64,000 nucleotides of DNA from Fulvia fulva. Taxonomy: Eukaryota; Ascomycota; Dothideomycetes; Mycosphaerellales; Mycosphaerellaceae. The translations under genes were made by a program, and so were the position numbers. Positions 43,601 through 57,824 of this stretch are shown here, one piece after another (positions within the stretch are counted from its first letter, which is position 1; every line of letters begins with the position of its first letter). The stretch is from contig NC_063012.1 in assembly GCF_020509005.1 (NCBI RefSeq), positions 4,774,001 through 4,838,000 of the forward strand, read 5' to 3'. Below the pieces are notes generated by a model that ran no database searches, was not told the DNA's origin, and saw only the letters and a list, made by a program, of their open reading frames with translations.

Positions 43601-44128
43601 AAACTGTCTATATTATATTATAAATACGGTCAGCCATTCGGAGCCCTCTACTATTCTAATACGATTAAAAGCGGCAATGATATCTAGCTTAGTAAAGTAC
43701 TTCTCGCTAGTGATACGATTAAGTATGTCTTATATCAAGGGTATAGGATACCTAGACTTGATCGTGCATTTGTTAACTTGTCTATAGTCAATATAGACTC
43801 TTAATCCACCTCCTAGTTTCTTAATAATAAGTACGGGTAATAAAGTATCTACTCTACCTTCGTATCTACGAATACCCTTCTAAGCTAACTACTCTTAGAC
43901 CTAGTACGCGATGACTTTGTCCTCCTAGTTTAACATCCGGTAGGGCCTACTAAAAGGCGGTATAGTTCCTAGCTTCAGCTTGATCTTGTAGTTAATACTA
44001 GGCCTATGTAGTAGAAGCTCCTTCGTATCTTATCTAGAGAAGCAATATGCGAATTCGTAATATATAGGGAGAAGGTAGTCCTTTAGATCGATAGTCTCCT
44101 CCTTCTTACGTATAAATTTGTCTATATC
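40615..44128 (-). pseudogene. pol of Gypsy C, RIPed
   Basis: Integrase and RT motifs are readable only through stops. RT active site is YLDN in place of YLDD. It contains a LINE-derived fragment near 42256-42480. Confidence 0.75.
42256..42480 (-). repeat. Short LINE 3'-end fragment
   Basis: A tatata-type tail and ttattcatt, followed by a g/c-rich block (gaaaccgctcgcgg, aaaacccctctcctc) that parallels the 3' end of the LINE at 44155-44290, though diverged. It looks like a 5'-truncated LINE insertion in Gypsy C pol. The far edge is approximate and no target duplication was found. Confidence 0.5.
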
Positions 44129-44140
44129 GGCTTGTATATA

Positions 44141-47100
44141 GATAGATAGATAGATAAATTATTCATTCGCCTGTTTTAGTACCCTATAGCCTATGCAGGT
44201 CTCTCGCTATTTAGGTCTATTTGTGTAGGTAGGAAACCCGATTAACGGATGAAAACCTCCTCGTCTTTGCCCTCCTCGTTCTTTCCTGTCTTGTCCTTTC
44301 GTTCTCCTTCCTTTAGGGTACGCTAGTGTTATAGTTGTTACCCTATAACTCCCTTGCCCGTAACCCTAGTGATGTCCTCCTCTCGATTCCCTTTCTCCCT
44401 TCTGTTTCCCCGGCTCTTCTCTCTCTCTCCCTCCTCTCTATCCACCTTTCCGTTTCTACTGCTAGGGAGAATTGCTCTAGGTAGTCCTCGTTAAGGATCC
44501 ATCTTGTCACTCTCCTTATATCTTGTCTGTCCTAGATAATGGCCTAGTATTGCCTATCTCTTGCCTTCGCCCTCTACTAGCTTCTCCCTTTTACCCACTT
44601 AGTACAGTTCAGCACTATGTGCTCCGGGTTTTAGGATAGGTAGCTATAGGGGCAACGTTTGGAATCGTATCCTAGGACTCTTCTTTAGTGCAAGTATGCT
44701 CTTAGCCTAATGTGCTCAGAGCGAATCTGGATAGCTATGCTTGCTTCCGCCCTCTTTAGGTCTTTGTAGATAAGGTAGTTATACCTCCCGAAGGTCCTGG
44801 CCGCTAGTAGGGCTCCTAGCCTTACCGGTTTTTGGTTCTAACGCGTTTCCTATAGGTGACCTACGATCCTTTCTACTTGGCTTTGCTTCTTTTTCCCTTT
44901 GTCCCCTGTGTTAGCTTGCTCCCTTAGAGCTTCTCTCTATTCAAGGGCTGCTAGGATTTCCTATAATGTTTTTAGGTCTACTTCCTTCTATAGGATTATA
45001 TGTGGCCGGTTAGGTCTTCTCCTCCTCTCCTACTAGGTTCTTATCCTTTAAGTAGCTGCTTAGATAGTTCCCTAGGCTAGGTATGCTGATGTCTTCTCTA
45101 CGTATTAACACCTCATGCCCTAGAGGTACTCTCTAATAGGGGCTGTACCTGATTCCATTTCTATTGTCCTATAAGGGGTTGACTTATATACCCCTAGTAC
45201 TCTCTTTAGGTAGGCTGCCTACGCTCTATTAAGGGGGTCCTCAATTCTCTTTAGGATGTGTTTTTCCGCTGCCCAAATTGCTGCTCTATATAGCATTACG
45301 GGCTTGATAATGGCCTTATATATAGTCTGGGCCTTTGTAAAGGTCGCCCCCTAGGTTGACGTAGTAAGTCTCTTAATTGATTGTCTATTAGTGTCCGCTC
45401 TCGCTTACGCCTTCTTCACTTGTGGTCCCTAGCTAAGTTTCGGGTCTAGCTATATCCTAAGGACTCTAAGTTCCCTTATAGGATGGGTCTCGAACCCCTA
45501 GATTTTTACTAGTACTACTAAGTTGTGTTTTGTCTTTACCTTACTAAAATAGATAAGTTAGTACTTGTCCGGTACGAATTTTGCCCTATGCTCTCTTGCC
45601 TACTTTTCGCATTGTCTATGTCTCTCCTCTAGGAGTGCGCAGTTTTCCTCTATAGACCCCGACTACGCTAGGATATTTATGTTATCTACAAACCCCGATA
45701 CTAAGGTGTTTACTATTTCTAGGAGTAGGGTCAGGTCGGCTATAAAGAGGAGGAACAGAATTGGGGAGAGTGTAGAGCCCTATAGGATGCCCGTGTTTGT
45801 AATTAGGGTCTACGGGGCTTTGAAGGACCCTAGGAGGATCTAGGTTGTTCTGTCCTTAAGGAATAACTACATAAAGTGTACTATCTAGGCTAGGATGCTT
45901 TTTATTCTAAGGATATATAGGAGCCTTACGTAGGACATATTGTCGAAAGCCCCTAATATGTCTAGTAAAAGTAGTGAGGCTACCTTGTTGTTACTATAGT
46001 ACTAGATATGTCTGATTTGCTCTATAATCAGTTCGACTGCTATGAGGGTAGATCTCTTTTGTCTCCCCCCTATTTACGTTACCGGGAGGAGGTTGTGTTC
46101 TTCTACTATTCCGGTGAGCCTTATAGCTACGACCTTCTCTAGGAGCTTCCCTAGTGTGTTTAGTAACGTAATTAGTCTATATAACTTTAACTTAGTATAG
46201 TCTTCCTTTTAGGGTTTCCTTAGGACGTAAGTTAGTAATTGCCTAAAGGCCTTTAGGCAATACCCCTACTTTATACACTAGGTAAAGATTGGCGTAAGCA
46301 CTAGAGTGATAAGGCTACTACTAGCTTTTAGGTAACAGTTAGGGATCTTGTCTAGGCCTAGGGCTTTGTTGCCCTTTAGTTTCTTGATTATGTTTCCGAT
46401 CTCTATAGTAGATACTTACTAGTTAGCCTCCCTTAGCGGAGGAATGTGTGTTCCTAGGATGTTACTTAGGTCTGCCTCTACCTAAGTCCCGAAGAAGTGG
46501 TCTACGAATACTTTCGCTTTCCCTATTAGAGTGGTTTGCGTTTCCCCGTCTTGGTCCTATATTAAGGGAAACTAGGGCGGGGAGTTTCGTTCCTCGTCTA
46601 GTTTCCTAGCCTATTCTACTAGTCTCTAGATTTGTTCCGGGTGTTCTATAATCATCCCTATAGTTGACCTCCACTCCTACGTCTTGTCTCTTCTAATCTA
46701 CGCCTTCTTTACTTTGTACGCGTTGTTATAGGCTTCCTAGTTTGCTTAGGTACGTCGTTGCTCCTATCTCCTTCTTGCTCTCCTTGCCTCCTTGACTTTA
46801 GCTATGTACTCTAGTATCTAGTATAGCTTCTAGTATAGCGACTATCTCTTCTTAGGTATATAGGCCTAGGCTGCCCTTTGTATAGCTTCTATTAGCTGCT
46901 CTACTGCTTAGTTAATCCCCTCCGTTATATATATATTATTAATGTTCACCTGTTCTAGTTCGCCTTCTAGCCGCTACTATACTAGTGTCCACTCGGCCTG
47001 CTTCTAGTAGAGCCTCCTCTTAGGTTCCCTCTCCTCCTTAACTATAAGTTAGATGTCGGTTTGGATTAGATAGTGGTCTAATAAGGACTCTAGTTAGTTA

Positions 47101-49077
47101 TTGACTATATAGCTTTCTACCCGTCGTATTAAGGCGTAGGATATAAAGTATAGGTCTAGCGTACTAGAACTGTTGTTTCTAGCCCAAGTTTCTGTTCCCT
47201 TTAGCGTGATCAAGTCCATTTGGGCTGTTTCTATCTGACTAATAAGCCTCCCTACTAAGAAGTAGTGTACTAGGGTAAAGTCCGATCCCTACTTTAGGTA
47301 GTAGAGGTTGAAATCTCCTATCACGATGTTGTGGTTTTATTGGTCTATTGCTTCCGGGAGCCTTCCTAGCGTGTATAGTTGTGTGCTACTTCTAGACTCT
47401 AGAGGTAGGTTATATACGCTATAGATTAGGACTTGGCCTTAAGTTGTTTTAAGCTACACTATAGTGATATCCCTATCGGTTCTCGGCTAGGCCTACTAGT
47501 CCTCTACTAGTACCTTCTTACTGACATAGATACAAGTTCGTAGGACTCCCTCGGTTCTATTTATTACTACGTAGTATCTCGGGTCTCGTATAGTTAATAG
47601 AATCCTAGAGTATAGGTTGATCTATAGTTCCTATATTGCTATAATATAGTGTTCCTCCGGGTCTAAGGCTTATAGAAAGCTCCTTTGGACCTTGTCTTTG
47701 CTTCTGTTCATATTATACTGAATGATTAATAGTCTGTAAGTATAAGGCATTAGGACATGTTTGTGTCTAGGTCCGTTTAGTCTTACTATTAGTCTTGCTG
47801 TTAGTTTTCCCGTCCCTCCTCCTGTTCTTCCCTTTAGGGTTAGCTCCCTATCATTTGGTTGATTCTCATTTGTCTATTACTCTACGCTACCTTGTATAAG
47901 AACGTTAGTCTCCCTATTACTAGCACTATTTGTGGCTCCTCTTATAGCCGGGGTCTCTTATTCGGGTAGGTGGTTCTCTCTAGTTGTTTCTATTCACCTA
48001 CTAGGAACCTAGTTAGTGTTGTTACCCTTGCTTCCCGCGCTCTCTACTAGGCTAATAGTCTAACTAGGCATTAGTTTGACCATGCCGGGTGTTTTCTCCT
48101 ATATGCTACGCATCTTATGTCTTCCTTCCGTTTTTGGCACTCTTAGGTCGCGTGATCACTAGTATAGTATAAGCAGACTAGTATAGCTTTGCTACACTTT
48201 AGGGCAATATGTCCGTACTGTTGATAGTTAAAACATTAAAGGATTCTGTGGTTACTCTAATAGATTTCTATATCTAGCCTCTTAAAGTCCTAGTACAACC
48301 CTTGGTCTAAGACCTTGTTCGCTTGCTCTAGTGTTACAACCTATAAGATTAGCGAGGAGGCCCTCTTGCCCTCCTCTATCTTCTTCTTGACCCACGCTGT
48401 CTTCGTGATCTATAGTCCTAGTGCTGTTACCTAGTTTTACCTCTAGAGGTTTAGTGTATCCCTTTATATATCAAAGGTTCGTAGGACCCTATACGTAATT
48501 ACTATATACTATTGATAGGAGACTTTCGCTGTGCTCCCGATCTTTAGTGTCTACTCCTTGTTTATTTCGAGGGCCTTCTTATCCTATACGTGTACTATAA
48601 ACAGCTTGACCCCTTTGTTGTCTGCCCTTGCCCCTACTATTCCCTTTACTCCGATCTTCTCGACTATCTCCCTCCCGGTCATCTTTCCTATCTCTTCCTT
48701 CTCTTTCTAGTCCGTAATATAGACTCGTAGTACTATACTTTAAGGGGGGTGGGTTGGCTCGCGATTGTTGCCTAGGTCGTTAGGCCCTAGGTCTATCTCG
48801 GGTCTCTTTAAGGGTTGTTTCTTACGTTTCGTGTTGCTGCCTCGATTGCTATATTAATCGTAGTACTTGTTTGTCGTTTGAGCGCCTTTAGTCCCCCGAG
48901 CAGTTCGCTTATTACTCCTTTTAGTACTCTCTCCGGAAACCTCCCTTCTTCTACCGCTACTATCTCTTCCGCCTTCTTATAGAGCGTCCTCCACTCGTCT
49001 CCCCCTTGCTCTCGGTCGTCTACTGCCGTCGTTACCGCCATTTTTCCTCCGCCGCTCAATAGTATAATATAGCTATA
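44141..49077 (-). mobile_element. Tad1-like LINE, full length, partly RIPed, nested in C
   Basis: 4.9 kb on the minus strand between 12-bp duplications ggcttgtatata (44129-44140 and 49078-49089). ORF1 starts at 49059 (MSGGGKMAVTT) and ends with two zinc knuckles near 48130-48240 (CFNYQQYGHIALKC with one Cys turned to Tyr). ORF2 has an endonuclease motif (NIVIGDFNLYY at about 47300-47335) and RT (GFVDNINILA at about 45670-45700). The 3' end has a short gata-repeat tail. CpA is rare on the plus strand but TpG is common, unlike flanking DNA. Confidence 0.85.
48808..49059 (-). pseudogene. LINE ORF1, surviving N-terminal frame
   Basis: 83 open codons (from MSGGGKMAVTT, through DEWRTLYKKAEEIVAVEEGR, to NVRNNP) before the first RIP stop. 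Helical and charged, as in ORF1 proteins of fungal Tad-type LINEs. Confidence 0.6.
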
Positions 49078-49089
49078 GGCTTGTATATA

Positions 49090-52000
49090 TATCTTATAGG
49101 TAGAGAGAGTCGGACTAACGCGTTACGCTACTAGTACGAACGCCGCTATACGTATATCAAGTCGCTCGATAGTCTTGTTATTAGAAAGTATCCTACAGCC
49201 GGTATTAGGCGAGTATGTCGCTATATTACGTATATTACGGGCGCTTATAGCGTAGGTAGTAAGTAGGTCTATAGTACGTATATCGCTAGGTTGCTATAGC
49301 TCGTTCCTATTAAAGATAAACATTATATATGCCTCTACTCCTTTCCGCCTTACTATCTTCTTAATTGCCTCCGCGCTAACTTCCTAGATATCGATATCCG
49401 GTAGTATCGGCGTAGCTAGTTTCTTTTCGAATAATAGTTTAGCGGTTCGCGAGCGTTCCTTTATAATTATATTAGAGGTTATAGTCTAGACAAAATCTCT
49501 ATTATCGTCTTCTTTAATAGTAGCTTAATACGCTAGTTAGGTCTTTAGGATAGGTTCGAAGGTCTGCTTAGTAATTACCGATTCCTACTTATCGTTAATA
49601 CTCTATACCTAGACTAGCTCGCTATCCTATAGGTAATACTCCTTATAGTACTCCGAGTTTAGGGTTATAGTACCTAACGTAAAGTAGATACCTAGCTAGT
49701 GTTTATTATACTAGGGCCTACCTAGCACAATATAATACTCTAGATATATAACCTAGAAGGTTCTAGTCTCCTTATAACTACTACCGAGTATAAGTTCTAG
49801 ACTTATACGGTATTCTATTATTTCCGCGGCTATCGAGCCGTTTACTAACCTAAGGGCTAGTAGGTTATTAAGCTTAATTAAGGGCAGATCGTGTTTTTAC
49901 GTATAGGAGAAGTCGATATACTTAGAATTAGTACCGTTATTAAGGAAAGTAAATGCATTTTACCTATTAGCTATCCCTAGTATTACGAGGTATAAGCCGA
50001 TAATAGGGTTATATTCTATTTCTACTATCCTAAGAATATATAATAATAGCTTAAGCCCTTCGGGTAGCTTTACTAGTAGTACCTCTTCGTTATATCTTAT
50101 ATTCTCCTTTTTATGTCTACTAGTTATTACGCTTAAGTAGTAGACTAGGTATTTTCCGCCGGTAGTATAACGGTAGTACCGCTAGCGTTAGTACCTAGAC
50201 GTACTAGTATCTCGTACTCGAATAGCTCGTAAGTACGCTACTATAGGCGGTGACCGGGCTTACGACACTTCTTATAGAGGCTCTTACGTATATAGCGAGT
50301 GTTCTTAGCTTCGTCTATAGTCTTACTAAGGCTACTCTTAGATAGTTTAGGTCGGGTAGACTAAGCCTTACGGGTCGGCTTGTTAGAGCCTAAACCTACT
50401 AGCTTATTATCCTTATTGTCCTTGTTACCGTCCTTCTTATCGTTCTTTAGCTTCTCGGAGCGTAGGTAGAGAGCGTCGAGGATCCTAAAGTCCTTATCTA
50501 CCTAATAGAGATTGTCGATTATCACTTATAACGATTCGGGACGGAAGTTAAGATACTTATTAAGATAGCGAATAGTTAGCTTACGTTATAGGCTATCTAT
50601 CGCATCTTTACCCTTAAGGCCTAGGATATTAGTATTCTAGCGCTACTTAGGGAAGAAGGTCTAGAAGCTGTCCTTATTGTCTATCTTAAGGTTAGTTAGG
50701 CGATTACGAGCCCTACTAATTAGGTTACGGTCTCCGTATCGCTTAGCGAGTTCCTAGATAAGGTCGTTAATACCCTTATACGTCTTCTTACTACTAGTTA
50801 GGCTGCCCGAGATAGTAGAGATCTTTAGTCTAACCAGTTCCTAAGCATTACCTAGTAAGGCTAGTAAGTCGTATACGAACTTAAGCACTACCTTCTTATC
50901 GCGAAAGACCGTGTAGTCGATAATAGTCTCTAACTCGGAGAAGAACTTCTCGAGAGAGGGCCTAGATAGCTTACTATTAATAGTACCGACGAACTTCTCT
51001 AGCTTATCTACCCTACGCTAAGTCTTAAAGGGCTGACTAAGGTCTAGATTGTACTTTACTAGAGACTCGAAGTCGTAGACTAGCTTCTTCTTCTTAGAAG
51101 AGCGGCGATAAGTACGAGCATCGCTATCCGACTCCGAGTCCTTCTCTAACTCCTTAGATAACGGATCGGAGTCGTTACTATTATCCTTACGTATAGACTT
51201 CTTAGCCTTCCTTCTAGTAGTACGGCGAGCTACCTTGTCCTCGTCGTCCTTGTTACTAGCTCTATTATTATCCTTGCCCTTAGATAGGGTTTAGCCGTTC
51301 TATAGGGCACGACGCTATAATATAGCGCGAGATAGTAAGGATTGTACTCGAGAGCGGCCTCGGCGGTCTTCGAGTTACTTCTTAAGATTATCTACCTAAG
51401 TCTACTACGACTTATTAAGATACTTAATGTCGTTCTAGTAGGTTTAAGCTTCTATCTTATACGTATCGAGATCGAACTCGAGGGTCTTAATCTTCGAGTC
51501 ATTATTAAATAACTACTAAAGTGCCTCCTTAGCTTGCTTCTTTAGGGTGTCGTTCTTCGCGGTAAGTATACTAATCTCTACGGACATTACTACATTCGAT
51601 AATACCTTAGGTCGGGCTTTTAGGTTATCGAGTTCCTTAACTAGGGTGTCGTATTTATTACGTATCTATTAGTCGTAACTCTTCTATCTCCTAAGCTCTT
51701 ACCCTACTTTACCTAACTACTCGTAGAGGATAGTCGCTATCTATATTACGTTCCTATACTCTTACTCGGCGCGTCGTAGGATAAAGTAGATAGCCGTAGC
51801 GGTCTCGGGCTCTACTAGGAGCTTGACGAGCTAGTCGATATCGAGTTAAAGGAGGTCGTTCGTAGGAATTCGGAGGGTTTTCGCGACTTATTATATATCC
51901 TCGCCCTCACCTTCCTCGGTCGCGCCGTCGTCGTCGTAGTCGACTACCGCTATAGTAACGCCGTTCTCGTCTTAGATCTCGTTATCGTTTAGAAGGTCGT

Positions 52001-52340
52001 ACAAGTTGAACTTACTAAGTAGGTTAGTAACTAGGCGCTATAAGTTCTCGAGTTTCTACTATATAGCGTCGTCGGTAGTCTACTACTACTCTTACGATTG
52101 TCCTTAAGTCTATATATTAAGTATAGACTCGCGCTATACTACTAGTCGTATAGCTAGTAGCGAGCCTTGCTATACTTAGGGTCGTACTATATTAGGTGCT
52201 ACTTAGCCTATAGTAGTCTCTTATACCGAGTCGCGCGTTTTTTGTCGTACGCCGTAATCTCTTATTACGGTTATTATTAATAATCTACGCTCTTATATAT
52301 CCCGTCGTAGCTCTTCTACGGATATAGAGACCTAGCTAAG
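49090..52340 (-). pseudogene. gag side of Gypsy C, RIPed
   Basis: No open frame. 49413-50979 is repeated at 62214-63780. Reading the minus strand through stops gives long charged helices and Ser/Arg/Lys-rich parts. It is bounded by the LINE duplication and the 5' LTR of C. Confidence 0.7.
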
Positions 52341-52501
52341 TATAACGGTTTATAGTCGTGTTAATATAAAGTAGCTAGGTACGTAGGAAAGAGGAGCGCG
52401 AGGTACGCCGAGGCTATATATAAGCCGAGGTACTACGCTAGTACGTACGGTCACGTGACCCACGTACTAGCTAGACATTCGCTAGGCCTAGGGCCGTAAT
52501 A
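52341..52501 (-). repeat. 5' LTR of Gypsy C (161 bp)
   Basis: Pairs with 40454-40614. Retains ggtcacgtgaccc at about 52449-52461. Confidence 0.9.
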
Positions 52502-55500
52502 AAGACTAGAGAAGAGTTATTAGATTAGATGATACGCTAATATAGTATACGTAATAAAGAAACTAAGGCTATAGTTAATATTACTACCTATAAGTAAGAA
52601 TAAGGCGAAACCTTTATAGCCTTCTATACCCGCTACTCGAAGTTACGCGCCTAGATGTTATAGACCGATAAGACCGAGCTTATACTATTCCGTAACCGAC
52701 TAAACCGTAAGTACTTTATTAAGACCTTTAGCGACCGCGAAGTCGACCGCCGGCTAGATAGTATATAAGACGTTATCGAGGAGTATACCGTACTAGACGA
52801 GAGCTTCTACGAGATAGATCGACTATACCCGTAGAAGGAGCGCCCCCGTAGTAATAGTAACTCAAACAATAATAGCGGCTAGAATAACTAGAATAACGGT
52901 AACGTAGTTACTAGTACCGCTACCGGTATAGTAGGTGCCTTAGTATAGCGCCTACTATAGTACGCTAGTACTAAGAAGAAGGAGGATCTACCGATATATC
53001 TATAGAACCTACCTACGCTTAACCGTAAGTAGCGCGAAGACCTTAAGAAGTAGGGTAAGTACTACCGCTACCGTATAGATTCTTACGTATCGACTAACCC
53101 TAAATACCTAATATATAGGTACGATAGCGACTACCGCCTACTACGTCTACGTAATACTACGCCGAATCCGAACGTAAACCTTAGTTCCCTAGCCGCCGAT
53201 CTATAGTAGGGAAATAGTACGACCGCTACCTAAGCGTAGTAGATAGCGGTTACCCGAACTTCCTAGGATAGAAAGAGTATAAGATTAAGAGATACGGAAT
53301 ATAAGAGACGGTAATAGACTATAGTAAGGAGCTTAAGATATTGGTACACGTACTAGATAAGTAATAGCTAGCTATATACCCTTATATAGTGTTACCCGTA
53401 ATAATATAATATAGAAAGGCTCGTTGCCTTATAGATTCTACTTCTGCCTCTCTCTTTCTTAACTAGAAATTTATACGTAAATATATAATACCCCTAATCC
53501 CTTTGACGTAGAGCCGACGACTAACACTAGGAGATAGAACGGCTACTACGCGGTAGATTATATACGCGGCCCTTATAGACGTAGTTATTAGCGATTATTA
53601 CGAGTAAATATTATACTACGTTACCAACCTCGAATATAACATCGTCTTTAGCCTACCGTAGCTTATAGTGTATAACCTAAACATCTTCTAGGAGATAGGC
53701 GAGGTGGCATTCAGATCGGATTACTACTTTAGTCACTATCTATAGAATAAGACATCGATAATAGTATAATCCCTAAACTACCGCGAGAAGAAGAAGTAGG
53801 CACTAGTACGGTACGGACTAGAGTCCTTTACTAGAGAAGTAGCGAGCTTTATAGTAGGAGGGGCAGAGCTAAACGTCTTATTATATGACCTAGAAGATAT
53901 AGACGATAAAGAAGTGGACTGCTAGGGCGTTTCTTAACGCGCGTAGAGGATGTACGCGTACCGGCCTAGGGCTAAGTACTTCTATATTATGCCTACTAGG
54001 CGTAAGAGCGACGGCGGAGAGCTTAAGCTAAGTATAATAGCTACTAATAATCTAGACTAATTCTTGAACAAGCAGTTCAATTATAACCCGAAGGAGAAGT
54101 TACTACCGATATACTACGATATTACGGACGCTTTCTTAGCTAAGGATTATAAAGGACTCCTACCTCACCGACTAGGCGTAGATTATAAGATTTATATTAA
54201 GCCTAATAGTCTATAAGAGCCACTATACCGTAAGCCCTACGGCCTAGCTAAGAAGTAGAACGAGGTAGTTAAGAAATGGCTAGACGAGTAAATATCTAGA
54301 GGGAAGGTACGGAAAGTAGGGCAAAAGACGAGCTAGTCTCCTATACTAGTACTAGTAGTACGTAAGCCTAGAGGTAGGCTGCTTGTTTATATCGACTATA
54401 GAGGATTAAATACGATTACTATTAAGAACCGGTATCCGATTCCCTTAATATAAGAGACGCTTAACCGTATATACGGTAAGAAGTACTTTACGAAGCTAGA
54501 CATTATAGTAGCCTTTAACAAGTTACGGATAGCTAAAGGGCACGAGTAGTTAACGGCGTTTACGACACGATACGGCATCTACGAGTGTCTAGTGTTACTA
54601 TTCGGCTTATATAACGGACTAGTATCGTTCTAATTATATATTAATAAGGTCTTATAAGAACTCCTAGACGACTTTATATCGGCCTACCTAGATAACGTAC
54701 TTATCTTTAGTAACACCTTAGAGGAGCACATTAAACACGTACGGAAGGTTCTTACTAAGCTACGCGATATAGGACTTATAGTAGACATCGACAAAAGCGA
54801 ATTCTACTAATAGAAGGTGAAGTATCTTAGGCTAATTATAACCCCTAACGGCATCTAGATAGACCCCGAGAAACTCGAATATATTCAGACATAGAAAGCT
54901 CCTAAGAATCTAAAGAATATATAGGCCTTCCTTAGATTTACTAACTTCTATAGGCGGTTTATCGAAGCATTTTCGCGTATAGCTACTCCTCTTACAAACC
55001 TGACTAAGTCGGACGGACTAAGTAATTATAAGAACAGAAGGATTTAATAGTCACTAGATTACTAACGAGCCTTTAACAATTTGAAAGCTACGTTTAGTAA
55101 AGCCGGTATGCTCGTACATTACGTACTAGGTAGGGAAATAGTAGTAGAGACAGATTCTTTAGATTTTATAAACGCCGGCGTACTTTCGTAGTATAACGAG
55201 AATAGTATACTATATCCTATAGCCTTCTACTCGAAGAAGTTAAGTCTATAGGAGTGTAATTATAAAATCTATAACAAGGAACTGTTAGCTATTATTAAGG
55301 CTTTTAAGGAATAGAGACCCGAGCTCGCCTACGAGGTAGATAATAAGGACTTATAGCTAGTTAAGATTTATACCGACTATAAGAACCTAGAATACTTTAT
55401 AAAGACAAAGTACCTAAATCGGCGACAAGCGCATTAGGCTAAGTTCTTATTATAGTTTAACTTTAAGATAATATACCGTCTAGGACTTTAAGGTATAAAG

Positions 55501-57824
55501 CTAGATAGCCTAACGAGACGTAGCTAGGACCTTCCGTAGGGGGTAGACGACCCTCGGAACTAGTATTAGTATTAGACATTACTACCTCCTAAGCGATTCC
55601 TTAAGATCGCCTTACTATAGGCAATAGTAGAAGATGCGCCGGAAGAAGAGGAACTAGTATAGCTAAACCCTGAAGCTAAAGAGTTTATACCTATAGAACG
55701 AGATACGCCTACTAAATAACCGGCGACGCGTAAAAGTTAGCGGGAAGCCGAACTCGAGTATCGAATATCGACGGCGTACGTAACCGATAACGAGCTTAAG
55801 ACCGCGATTAAGGACCTATAGAAAGACCGTACTCCTACACTACTATAGAGAGCGAAGATTTACCTAGTACACTATAAATTAGATAGCGACCTACTATATA
55901 TTCGAAATTAATACGACGGCTAGAGCTTATAGGTACTAAATGACTAAGCCTTATAGACTAGGATAATCAAGATAAACTATAACGCTCTAGTAGTAGGCTA
56001 TCTAGAACGAGCTCGTACTTATAAACTCGTAGTACGTAAATTTTACTAGCCTAGATTAGCGAGATCCGTACGTAGACATACCGCAAATTACCGTACCTAC
56101 CGTATAACAAAATCTCTATACTCCTAGCTACTAGGATTATTATAGCTACTTCCTATTCTAGATCGGCCTTAGAAACATATTATAGTCGACTTCGTTATCG
56201 GACTCCTAGATAGTACTCTTAACGGTATACTCTATAACAACATTATAACCGTTACTAATAGGCTTACTAAGGAAGTCGAGCTAATCCCTATTAGCGCGAT
56301 AATAGTACGGAATACGGCAAGGCTTTTCCTTAAACATATGTTCTGTTGGCGCGGGTTTCCTAATACTATTATATTAGACCGTAGTAAGTAGTAGGTTACT
56401 ACCTTCTAGAAGAAACTCTATAAGATACTCCGTATAAATCGTAAGCTAAGTTCTTTATATTACCTAGAAACTAATAGATAGTTAGAACGTACTAACTAGG
56501 CGATAGAATAGTATCTTCGTATGTTCACTAATAAGGTATAGGATGACTAGGCAGAATGGCTATGCCTTACTTAGTTCGCGATTAATAATCACCTATCTAA
56601 GACTACGGGTATGTCGCCGTTCTACGCTACCTTAGGCTATAACTTTAAGTTTATAGAGCGAGTTGACCTAAACGCTAGAAAGGAGGGAGGACTAACTACT
56701 CTCTAGCGACTAGATACGCGATTAGTAGAAACCTTTATACGTCGAATTTACGAGCTTTATAAGTACCTTTAAGAGAATATACGAATACTATAAGCTCTCT
56801 AAGTAGAAGTAGCAAACCGCTACCGAAGCATTCCTCTAGACTATAAGGTAGGTAATTAGTTATATCTTAGTACTAAGAACATCCGTACGACTCGACTATC
56901 TAAGAAGCTAGATAGGAGATATACCGGCCCTTACTAGATTACGGAAGTTATACCGGCTAGACTCTCTTATCGACTAAAACTATTAGACGCTCTAGTAGGA
57001 CTTAATAACTACTTCTATACCTTACTACTATAACGAGCCGACTATCCCGATTTCCTACTACTTAAAGGGTAGTATCTAGCGCCGCTACTACCGATAACTA
57101 TCGAACCTAATACTACCGAGGCTAATATAGTAGCCGATATAGTAGTAGTACCTACGTATATATACGAGGTAGAAAAGATCCTTAAAATATATACCCGTAA
57201 GCGGGTAGGCAAGGTGAAGAAGGGGTATAAGCGTAAGGTAGATATATAGTATAAGGTAAAATAGGCTAGATATTAGAACGAGGAGGATAGTAAGACCTAG
57301 TAACCTATAGAGGATATACTTAAACACGTAGCCGCCGCTATTATAGACTTTTACTATAACCGGCCGGAGTTGTCTACGCCTATAGGCTTCGTAGCTCTAT
57401 CTAACTAGTCCCTACTAGCTACTAAGGTACTCGGGCTTAATACGATTAGGGTCATTCCGAAAGACACTATTACGAATAAGTCGCCTCGAGCCTTACCTCT
57501 AATAGGATCTACTCCGTATATGTTCGATACCCGAGTAGAGCCTATAGAGCCTATAATAATACCTAACTTTAGTTATAAGAATTATACGTAAGTACTAGCT
57601 AAAGACAGACTTAGGTCTAGGGTAAGCTAGCTAACTAGGCAATATATTTCTCGAAGGAAGCCGGTCGAGGATAGTCTTAATAGAGCGAATACGATATTAT
57701 CGGATGACGATAGGGTACTAGAGGATAATTAGGCGTTCGTGCGATTATAGAGCTCGATAGGTAAGTAGCCTTATAAGGTAGATAACGCTTAGAGGACTAA
57801 GGCGTATTTTAGGAGGGGAGGTAC
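52502..57824 (+). pseudogene. gag end and pol of Gypsy B, RIPed
   Basis: Order gag knuckle (about 53050), RT (about 54660), RNase H (about 55140-55480) and integrase (about 56180) on the plus strand, all with many RIP stops. Small open frames on the minus strand here are shadows. Confidence 0.75.

Larger units (their letters stand above)
40454..52501 (-). mobile_element. Gypsy element C, reverse orientation, RIPed, nested in B
   Basis: 161-bp LTRs at 40454-40614 and 52341-52501 with exact duplication aagac (40449-40453 and 52502-52506). A c-rich tract just inside the left LTR is the polypurine tract of a minus-strand element. Minus-strand order is gag (52.3-49.1 kb), RT (YLDNILIFSD at about 43470-43505), integrase (VALDFAIKLL...NVLIVIDRLGKE at about 42030-42160), then 3' LTR, the Ty3/Gypsy order. 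Interrupted by a LINE and a short LINE fragment. Confidence 0.9.

Noticed and set aside
44141..44160. gata repeats as a possible CRISPR or regulatory array
   Set aside because: A simple tandem repeat at a LINE 3' end; no spacers.
45565..45843. 92-codon plus-strand frame in the LINE
   Set aside because: Antisense to LINE RT.
57088..57327. 79-codon hydrophobic minus-strand frame
   Set aside because: Tyr/Leu/Ile-rich because the opposite strand is TpA-rich RIPed pol; no gene signs.
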